Shown: positions 6,382-11,738 of the stretch, in pieces
Numbering within the stretch: position 1 is the stretch's first letter
How the letters are laid out: each line of letters begins with the position of its first letter
Source of the DNA: CAYVBE01 sp964448935
GTDB lineage: Bacteria; Planctomycetota; Brocadiia; SM23-32
Length of the DNA stretch: 11,738 nucleotides
Reading direction: 5' to 3'
Assembly: GCA_964448935.1 (NCBI GenBank)
Contig: CAYVBE010000138.1
Location: 1 to 11,738, forward strand
Made by a program: the position numbers and the translations under genes
Notes under the pieces: generated by a model
The model's input: only the letters and a program-made list of their open reading frames with translations
Databases searched by the model: none
Told to the model about the DNA's origin: nothing

Positions 6382-7655
6382 GCCTGACTGGTATCGTCGT
6401 CGAAGGGGCCCACGACGGCCAGGTTGCCGCCGGACTCCGCGAAGAGGTCCCGCAGCACCTGCTTCACGTCTTGCAGCGTCAGCCTCTCCTGTTTGGCCAC
6501 ATACTCCTCGGGTGTGAGGACCCCCTCCGGCCCCAGGAACAGCTCCTGTTTGCCGAACCAATCCGCCAGGCGGGAGGGATGGTCGCAGAGTATCTCCATC
6601 CCACAGCGCGCGCTCTCCTTGTAGCGGTTCAGCTCCCCCTCGGTGAAGTTTTCCCCCAGCAGGTCCTCCAGCACTCCCAGCACGGCCTCCAGCGCGCGGG
6701 GCAGGTTCTCCACGCTGACCGAGACGTACACGTTGGCCGATCCGGTGTCGGAATAGGTCTGGGGGTAGCTCTGCACCTCATACACCAGGCCGAGTTCCTC
6801 GCGGACGCGCGCGAACAAGCGGGAACTCAGCCCCCCGCCCAGCAACTGGCAGATCGCGCGCAAAGCGTCGGAGCGATCATCCCGCAGCGGATAGGCCCGG
6901 TGGGCGTAGATGGCCTCGGTCACCGGCAGCGCCTCCGTCGGCCGGTAGAAAGAGCGGGCCGCCTCCCGGCCCACCTCCAGCGGTGGCAGTTCGGGCACCC
7001 CGTCCCCGGCCTCCATGGTCCCGAACTGCTCCGCCACGTAGCTCAGGACTTCGTCGAAGTCGAACCCGCCCGCCAGGCAGAAAACCATGTTTTGCGGCAC
7101 GAAGAATTCACGGTAGTGCGCCTCCAGCATGGCGCGGTCGAAGGTCTGGGTGATGGGCGGGCAGCCCCGCGTGCCGGCCTCCTCCGGCTGCTGCTTCAGC
7201 AGCAGTTCGTACATCAGCTCGTGCACGCTGATGTTCCGCCCGTCCCGGTCGCGGTGGCGGAAGACCTCCTGGGCAACGATGGACTTCTCCTGCTCCAGTT
7301 CCTCCGGGTCGAAAAGCGGCCTGAGCAGCACGTCGGCGGCAATCCGCATCACGCGCTCCCAGTGCTTGCGGTGAACCCCGAAGGTTACGTTGAGAAACTC
7401 GGTATAGGTCTGGCCGTCCACCACACCTCCCAGGTCCTCGACGCCGCGCATGATGTCGCTGGAGCGGGGGAAATTCTCGGACCCCTGCATCAGCATATGC
7501 TCCAGAAAGTGCGTCAGGCCGGTCTTCTCGGGCGGCTCGAAGCGCGGCCCGGCGTGGATGTAGGCAGAGCAGACGAACGAGTGGAGTGCTGAATTCTCCA
7601 CCCCCAAAACGCGCAGCCCGTTCGGCAGCAGCTCCCGGCGGTATCCTCCCGGCAC
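6382..7655 (-). CDS. M16-family zinc metallopeptidase (processing peptidase-like), 3' end lost in gap
   Basis: About 425 residues are visible before the N gap; related single-unit M16B peptidases are only slightly longer, so few residues should be missing. The inverted zinc motif HxxEH is HFLEH (His49, Glu52, His53), and the third ligand fits Glu130 in SIVAQE, 77 residues after His53. The second half has the conserved SSRLFARVREELGLVYEV segment (277-294). There is no signal peptide, so it is probably cytoplasmic. Family members degrade peptides or process N-terminal extensions; its substrate is unknown. The usual HPLGRPI-like segment is replaced by a divergent TRGCPPITQTF (162-172). The start is a GTG with a GGGAG about six bases upstream. 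It lies 46 bases after aroF on the same strand and may be cotranscribed with it. This bacterial type is often called PqqL or YmxG-like, but no symbol is justified. Confidence 0.88.
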
Positions 7656-7701
7656 TCGCTTCTCCCTTCGGGTGTGTCGGCGGCGAATAGAGCTCGAGAC
7701 T

Positions 7702-8724
7702 TCAGACAGTGCGGCCCATCACTTCGGCAAGCTGCCGGAGGCAGCACATCAGGTCCGCAAAATCCCCGGGACGAAGCTGCTGCGCGGCGTCCGACTGTGC
7801 CTGATCCGGGTCCGGGTGGACCTCCACCAGCAGACCGTCGGCCCCCACCGCAAGCGCCGCCCGGCAGACCGGCGCCACCAGATCACGCCGACCCGATGCG
7901 TGGGACGGGTCCACGATGATGGGCAGGTGGGAACGCTCGCGCACGACGGGCACGATGGCCAGGTCCTGGGTAAAACGCACCGAGTCCTCGAACGTGCGGA
8001 TGCCGCGCTCGCACAGGATGATGTTCAGGTTGCCCTCGCTGGCGATGTATTCGGCGGCTTTCAGCCATTCTTCCACGGTGTTGCTGAACCCCCTTTTGAG
8101 CACAACGGGCATCCCGGCGCGGCCTACCTCGGTCAGCAGATCGTAGTTCTGCATGTTGCGCGCGCCTATCTGGACGGCATCGGCGTAGCGTGCCACCAGT
8201 TCCACGTGGGCGGGACTGCGTGCCTCCGTCACCACCGCCAGGCCGGTCTCTTTGCGGGCGGCTGCTAGTATCTTGAGACCCTCCTCGCCCATTCCCTGGA
8301 AACTATAGGGTGAGGTGCGAGGCTTGTAGGCGCCGCCGCGCAGCAGGCGGGCACCGTTCTGCACAGCTATCCGGGCCGCTGCCATCAACTGCTGTTCGCT
8401 CTCCACCGCGCACGGCCCGGCCGCCACGGTGAACGTCTCCCGCCCCACGGGCACACCGCCCACCTCCACGGTGCTCGGTTCGGGATGGCCCTCGCGGCTC
8501 ACGAACTTGTATGGTTTGAGGACCGGGACGACGCGGTCAACGAAGGTCATCCCCTGGAAGACGTCCATCAGGCGCGGCCGCATCTCGGGCGAGGTGCCGA
8601 TGACGCCGATCACGGTCCTCTCCTCGCCCCGCGACACGTGCGTTCCCAATCCGTGTCCCTCGGTGGTATCCACGATCTTTTGTATCTGGTCGTCAGTCGC
8701 GCCCTTGCGCAGGATGACAATCAT
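7702..8724 (-). CDS. aroF: 3-deoxy-7-phosphoheptulonate (DAHP) synthase, type I-beta with N-terminal regulatory domain
   Basis: The 340-residue enzyme should condense phosphoenolpyruvate and erythrose 4-phosphate to DAHP, the first step of the shikimate pathway, in the cytoplasm. Residues 1-70 (MIVILRKGAT onward) form the ferredoxin-like domain that in Thermotoga-type enzymes gives feedback inhibition by Tyr or Phe. The barrel carries AGPCAVES (102-109), KPRTSPYSFQG (134-144), DPSHASG (272-278) and EVHPDPDQ (301-308). Expected metal ligands are Cys105, His274, Glu301 and Asp312, with the spacing of the T. maritima enzyme. The ATG at 8724 is chosen because MIVILRKGA is the usual family start and GGGAGG lies about six bases upstream; a longer in-frame start at 8805 would add 27 unrelated residues and run into the promoter. 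No chorismate mutase domain is fused. It heads the minus-strand block and is divergent from the MnmE-like gene. Confidence 0.94.
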   Translation of the reverse strand: MIVILRKGATDDQIQKIVDTTEGHGLGTHVSRGEERTVIGVIGTSPEMRPRLMDVFQGMTFVDRVVPVLKPYKFVSREGHPEPSTVEVGGVPVGRETFTVAAGPCAVESEQQLMAAARIAVQNGARLLRGGAYKPRTSPYSFQGMGEEGLKILAAARKETGLAVVTEARSPAHVELVARYADAVQIGARNMQNYDLLTEVGRAGMPVVLKRGFSNTVEEWLKAAEYIASEGNLNIILCERGIRTFEDSVRFTQDLAIVPVVRERSHLPIIVDPSHASGRRDLVAPVCRAALAVGADGLLVEVHPDPDQAQSDAAQQLRPGDFADLMCCLRQLAEVMGRTV

Positions 8725-8785
8725 CGGAACCTCCCACAATTCTCGGGATGGCGGGTCGCCCCATGGCATCGCAGCCCCACATGAA

Positions 8786-8815
8786 ATCGTATACAATGAG
8801 TCCACGTGCAGTCAA
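8786..8815 (-). promoter_or_regulatory. aroF promoter
   Basis: On the minus strand TTGACT (8815-8810) matches the -35 consensus at five of six positions. The -10 could be TATACG (8793-8788, 16-base spacer) or TACGAT (8791-8786, 18-base spacer). The start near 8780 would leave a leader of about 55 bases before the aroF ATG, ending in the strong GGGAGG site. It overlaps the possible -10 of the divergent GTPase gene at the GTATAC palindrome. Confidence 0.5.
8790..8797 (+). promoter_or_regulatory. Possible -10 element for the MnmE-like gene
   Basis: TATACAAT contains two overlapping -10-like hexamers, TATACA (8790-8795) and TACAAT (8792-8797). No good -35 is seen at the right distance. A start near 8803 would give a leader of about 40 bases to the ATG at 8845. 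It is superimposed on the aroF -10 on the opposite strand. Confidence 0.3.
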
Positions 8816-8844
8816 GCTATCGCTCTCGGTCCAGCCGCCGCCCG

Positions 8845-10047
8845 ATGCACTCAGAACCCCCATACGTGGCCGTTATCACGCCTCCCGGCGAGGGTGGGAT
8901 AGGCATTATCGCCCTCTGGGGGCCCGGCACAGTGCGCGTGCTGGCGGAGAGCTTCGCCGGCTCCTCGCGCGACGCAGCCCAACTGGACCCGGGGGCCGTG
9001 GCCCACGGGTTCATCCGCAGGGACGGACAGACGCTGGACGAGGTTATCCTCGCGCGTCTGGGCCCACCGCACGAAAAGGTTGAAGCTCCCTACTTCGAGG
9101 TCAACTGCCACGGCGGCGCCATGGCCGTGCGGGCGGTGCTGGGCCGTCTGGAGGAAGCCGGAGCCCGGGTCGCTGACCCCACCGAAGTGCAGAAGCCGGC
9201 AACGGGGCCGCCCCTGTCCCGGGACCGCATATCGGCGGCCGCCGGACGAGAGCTGCTGCACGCGCCCACCCGCCTGTCCCTGATTATGCTGCTCCACCAG
9301 GAAGACGGCGCGCTGATCCGGGCACTCGCCGGCATCTCCGAGCTTCTGGACTCGGGTGAAAAAGCGAGAGCGCTGGACCGGCTCGATGCCCTGCTGGCCA
9401 TCGCGCCGCTTGGCCGGGCGCTGGTGGATTCCCCGCAGGTCGCCCTTCTGGGGCCGCCCAACGCGGGGAAGTCAACCCTCTTCAACGCCCTGCTGGAGCA
9501 GGAGCGGGTTATCGTGCACCACGAGCCCGGAACCACACGGGACGTGGTGCGCGAGACGGTCGCCATCGGCAGCGTGCCCTTCGAGCTGATGGACGCGGCC
9601 GGCATTGCTCCCCCACGTGACGGCGTGGAAGAGGACGCGGTGAACCGCGCCCGGGAGCTGGCCGGCCGGTGCGACGTGGCGCTCATCGTCTTCGATGCCC
9701 GCGCCGGGCACATCCCCGATGGCCTGCCCTCCATTAACCCCGAAGCCCGCCGGTTGGCGGTGGCGAACAAAATGGACCTCGTCTCGCCCGACGAGGCAGA
9801 ACGATTGTCGCCACCGGAGGCCAATGAATTCGTTCACGTCTCGGCCCTGCACGGCCGGAACCTGGAGCAGTTGGAGAAAGCACTTCTGGCGCCCTACGCG
9901 GAGTTCATCCAGAATTGCCGGGAAGGAGCCCCGGTGCCTTTCGATGAGGAAGCCGTCCGGGCGCTGGAAACCGTCCGCTCGAAGGTGTCGTCCGGTTCGG
10001 CCTCGGCAGCCGTTGCGCTGCTGCGGGAACTGCGCGGACAGCTATAA
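8845..10047 (+). CDS. MnmE/TrmE-like GTPase, short and lacking the C-terminal cysteine motif
   Basis: The 400-residue protein has an MnmE-like N-terminal domain (VAVITPPGEGGIGII at 8-22; FEVNCHGGAMAV at 84-95), a shortened helical part, and a G domain: GPPNAGKS (203-210), GTTRD (229-233), DAAG (250-253, usually DTAG) and NKMD (308-311). The Asn in the P-loop and GTTRD are the features of the potassium-activated MnmE G domain, and a Glu in VEED (261-264) sits where the catalytic Glu282 of E. coli MnmE would be. Canonical MnmE, about 450 residues, installs wobble-uridine modifications with MnmG and ends with Cys-x-Gly-Lys; this protein ends in RELRGQL with no cysteine there. Function is therefore open: a divergent MnmE or a paralogue. 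The ATG at 8845 gives the usual N-terminus; a GTG at 8806 would add 13 unlikely residues. No clear Shine-Dalgarno is seen. Its stop overlaps the feoB stop. Confidence 0.78.
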   Translation: MHSEPPYVAVITPPGEGGIGIIALWGPGTVRVLAESFAGSSRDAAQLDPGAVAHGFIRRDGQTLDEVILARLGPPHEKVEAPYFEVNCHGGAMAVRAVLGRLEEAGARVADPTEVQKPATGPPLSRDRISAAAGRELLHAPTRLSLIMLLHQEDGALIRALAGISELLDSGEKARALDRLDALLAIAPLGRALVDSPQVALLGPPNAGKSTLFNALLEQERVIVHHEPGTTRDVVRETVAIGSVPFELMDAAGIAPPRDGVEEDAVNRARELAGRCDVALIVFDARAGHIPDGLPSINPEARRLAVANKMDLVSPDEAERLSPPEANEFVHVSALHGRNLEQLEKALLAPYAEFIQNCREGAPVPFDEEAVRALETVRSKVSSGSASAAVALLRELRGQL

Positions 10048-11738
10048 CCCCGTAGCGACCAGCACGAAGTTCAGCACGCCGCCCACGGAGAACGCCACGA
10101 CGAGCATTATGACGGCCGCCTTCAACATGTCCGCCAGTCCAAGCTCCCGGAACAGCACCACGAAAGTGGCCGCGCAGGGGAAGTAGGCCGTCAGCACCAC
10201 GCTGGCGACGATAAGCTGCCGGACGTTCAGGCCCAGCGGCTTCAACATGCCCACCGCAACGTCCTTGCGCAAAAACCCCACCACCAGCGCCCCCACGGCC
10301 GTGGCCGGCAGCCCCAGCAAGTGCTGGATGACCGGCTCGAACAGCCGGCTCAGGAATCCGATGATGCCGAACGTGTACATCAGGTTCACCAGAAGCACGC
10401 CCAGCAGCACGTAGGGGATGGCCTCCTTCAGGAATCCCCTCATGCGCATGTAGAGCTTCTTGAGCAGCGCGCCCCAATACGGCAGCCGATACGGGGGGAT
10501 GTCCACCAGTATCTCCGGCGTGGTGCCCTTCGTGAAGCGCTTCATCAGCGAACCCAGACCCAGCCACAGCAGCAAAAGCGTGCCGAACACCGGGAAGAAC
10601 GCCAGCGTGCCGTGCGGACCCAGCAGCGCGGCCACCATGGCAAGCTGCGCCATGCAGGGCACGCAGATGGCCAGCAGCGTGGCCGCGATGAACCGCTCCT
10701 TGCGCGTCTCCAGCACGCGCAGCCCCAGCGCGCCCGGCACGTTGCACCCCAGCCCCAGCATCATGGGAACGATGGACAGCCCGTGCAGCCCCAGGTGGTG
10801 CATCACGTTGTCCACCAGCACGCCCAGCCGCGGCAAATATCCGCTGTCCTCCAGAACGCCCAGAACCAGGTAAAAGGCGAAGACGTACGGCAGCACGGCT
10901 GCCAGCGGGATGTGAATCCCCGTGGTGAGCACACCGAACGATTCCTCCGCGCTCACCGCGCCCTCTACCAGTTCCCCCACCAGCAGGTCGTGCAGGAATC
11001 CCGATCCGCCCAGCAAACCGGACAGCATCTCCATCAGCGGCATCCAGAGGGACTCGAACAGCGGCTCCATGACGTATCCGATCAGGCCCTCGCCCACGAA
11101 CCGCACCAGCTCGAAGGAGGTGGCCAGGATCACCACGGCCAGCACCGGGCCGATCAGCGGGTGCACCGTGGCGTGGCTCAGCCGCTGGCCGAGGGTGGGA
11201 TGGCGGTGCTCGACCTGCTGCACCTGGTCCACGATGCGGCCGATGACGTGCCAGCGCTCCTTTTCCTCGAACGACATGCCGCCCGGCCGCGCCCCCTTCA
11301 GCGCCTGCTGCAGGTCCCGGATGCCCTCCCCGCTCAAGGCACATGTGGGCACCACGGGCACGCCCAGCAACTCGTTGAGCTTCTCCACGTCTATGTCAAT
11401 ACCGTGCTCGAGCGCCTCGTCCCACATGTTCAGCGCCACCACCACGGGCATGTCCCGCCGCAGCAACTGGACGGTCAGGTTCAGGTTGCGTTCCAGGTTG
11501 GTGGAGTCCACCACGTTGACTACCACGTCCCCGTGGTCCAGCATCTCGACCGCCACCTCTTCGGCCCGGCTGGTGGGCTCCAGCGTGTAGGTGCCCGGCA
11601 CGTCTATCACCCGGCAGAGCGAGCCGTCCAGGCGCATCCTGCCCTCCGTGAAGTGCACGGTGGTGCCGGGGTAATTGGAGGCCACCACGTGGGCGCCGGT
11701 CAGGCGGGAGAACACGGCGCTTTTGCCCACGTTGGGGT
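10042..11738 (-). CDS. feoB: Ferrous iron transport protein B, 5' end outside the window
   Basis: The visible 564 full codons, starting at the Pro of PNVGKS, encode the G-protein-fused iron(II) permease of the inner membrane. Counting from that Pro, the G motifs are PNVGKS (1-6), PGTTV (23-27), DVPG (45-48), NMWD (103-106) and SGEG (135-138), followed by the FeoB helical linker (about 150-195). The membrane part has two Gate repeats with the conserved GCNVPG (330-335), LETRKERF (342-349), a PCMAQ segment (360-364) and, in the second half, YFPCAATF (518-525); cysteines in these segments are implicated in iron passage. It ends soon after the last helix, so the whole protein should be about 590 residues, a compact form without the longer C-terminus of the E. 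coli protein. No feoA or feoC is visible; feoA could lie to the right, upstream. The TAG stop overlaps the end of the convergent MnmE-like gene. Confidence 0.93.
   Translation of the reverse strand, partial: PNVGKSAVFSRLTGAHVVASNYPGTTVHFTEGRMRLDGSLCRVIDVPGTYTLEPTSRAEEVAVEMLDHGDVVVNVVDSTNLERNLNLTVQLLRRDMPVVVALNMWDEALEHGIDIDVEKLNELLGVPVVPTCALSGEGIRDLQQALKGARPGGMSFEEKERWHVIGRIVDQVQQVEHRHPTLGQRLSHATVHPLIGPVLAVVILATSFELVRFVGEGLIGYVMEPLFESLWMPLMEMLSGLLGGSGFLHDLLVGELVEGAVSAEESFGVLTTGIHIPLAAVLPYVFAFYLVLGVLEDSGYLPRLGVLVDNVMHHLGLHGLSIVPMMLGLGCNVPGALGLRVLETRKERFIAATLLAICVPCMAQLAMVAALLGPHGTLAFFPVFGTLLLLWLGLGSLMKRFTKGTTPEILVDIPPYRLPYWGALLKKLYMRMRGFLKEAIPYVLLGVLLVNLMYTFGIIGFLSRLFEPVIQHLLGLPATAVGALVVGFLRKDVAVGMLKPLGLNVRQLIVASVVLTAYFPCAATFVVLFRELGLADMLKAAVIMLVVAFSVGGVLNFVLVATGL

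Noticed and set aside
8725..8805. A 27-residue N-terminal extension of DAHP synthase
   Set aside because: The internal ATG at 8724 gives the family's usual start and has a strong GGGAGG site; the extension would overlap the predicted promoter.
8845..10047. The MnmE-like gene as a frameshifted pseudogene
   Set aside because: One frame runs without interruption through the N-terminal and G domains with all G motifs intact, and it stops naturally at 10045. The missing cysteine motif looks like a family difference, though sequencing error near the 3' end cannot be fully excluded.
1..11738. Mobile element, phage, CRISPR, defence or biosynthetic system
   Set aside because: I saw no transposase, integrase, repeat-spacer array, long direct or terminal inverted repeats, or defence genes. 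The recognisable genes are housekeeping or metabolic, and composition appears even.

Overview
The window is a GC-rich stretch of ordinary-looking bacterial chromosome from a draft or metagenome scaffold; an exact 100-base run of N at 6282-6381 marks an assembly gap. Coding density is very high. There are no tRNA or rRNA genes, CRISPR arrays, insertion sequences or phage genes that I can see. The phylum cannot be fixed from the sequence. A complete PBP2 gene shows a peptidoglycan-making bacterium. The eukaryote-like IMP dehydrogenase, a short divergent MnmE-like GTPase and a possibly leaderless recJ point away from the usual model phyla. An Armatimonadota-like lineage is one guess, at low confidence.

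Layout, left to right. A plus-strand gene ends at 56; only its last 17 residues are visible, perhaps the tail of a DnaE-type polymerase. A minus-strand class I SAM methyltransferase (60-767) meets it tail to tail. A 226-base divergent spacer separates the methyltransferase from plus-strand recJ (994-2754). A block of four minus-strand genes follows, read right to left: aroF (DAHP synthase, 8724-7702), an M16-family zinc peptidase (7655 into the N gap), guaB (IMP dehydrogenase, 6175-4667) and mrdA (PBP2, 4626-2767). Junctions within the block are 40-46 bases except at the gap, and guaB appears to have its own promoter. Divergent from aroF is a plus-strand MnmE-like GTPase (8845-10047). It converges on and overlaps minus-strand feoB (10042 to beyond the right edge), an iron(II) transporter whose N-terminus is outside the window.

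The genes are housekeeping or nutritional: DNA repair (recJ), entry to aromatic amino acid synthesis (aroF), the committed step to guanine nucleotides (guaB), cell elongation (mrdA) and ferrous iron uptake (feoB). I see no dedicated new system. The most unusual items are (1) a bacterial IMP dehydrogenase with the eukaryotic-type NAD pocket, flap glutamine and C-terminal tail; (2) an MnmE-like GTPase that keeps the potassium-dependent G-domain signatures but lacks the C-terminal Cys-x-Gly-Lys motif needed for tRNA modification; (3) a strong promoter placed so close to the recJ ATG that the mRNA should be leaderless or nearly so; and (4) very tight or overlapping convergent gene ends, including a perfect hairpin whose three-base loop is the recJ stop codon.
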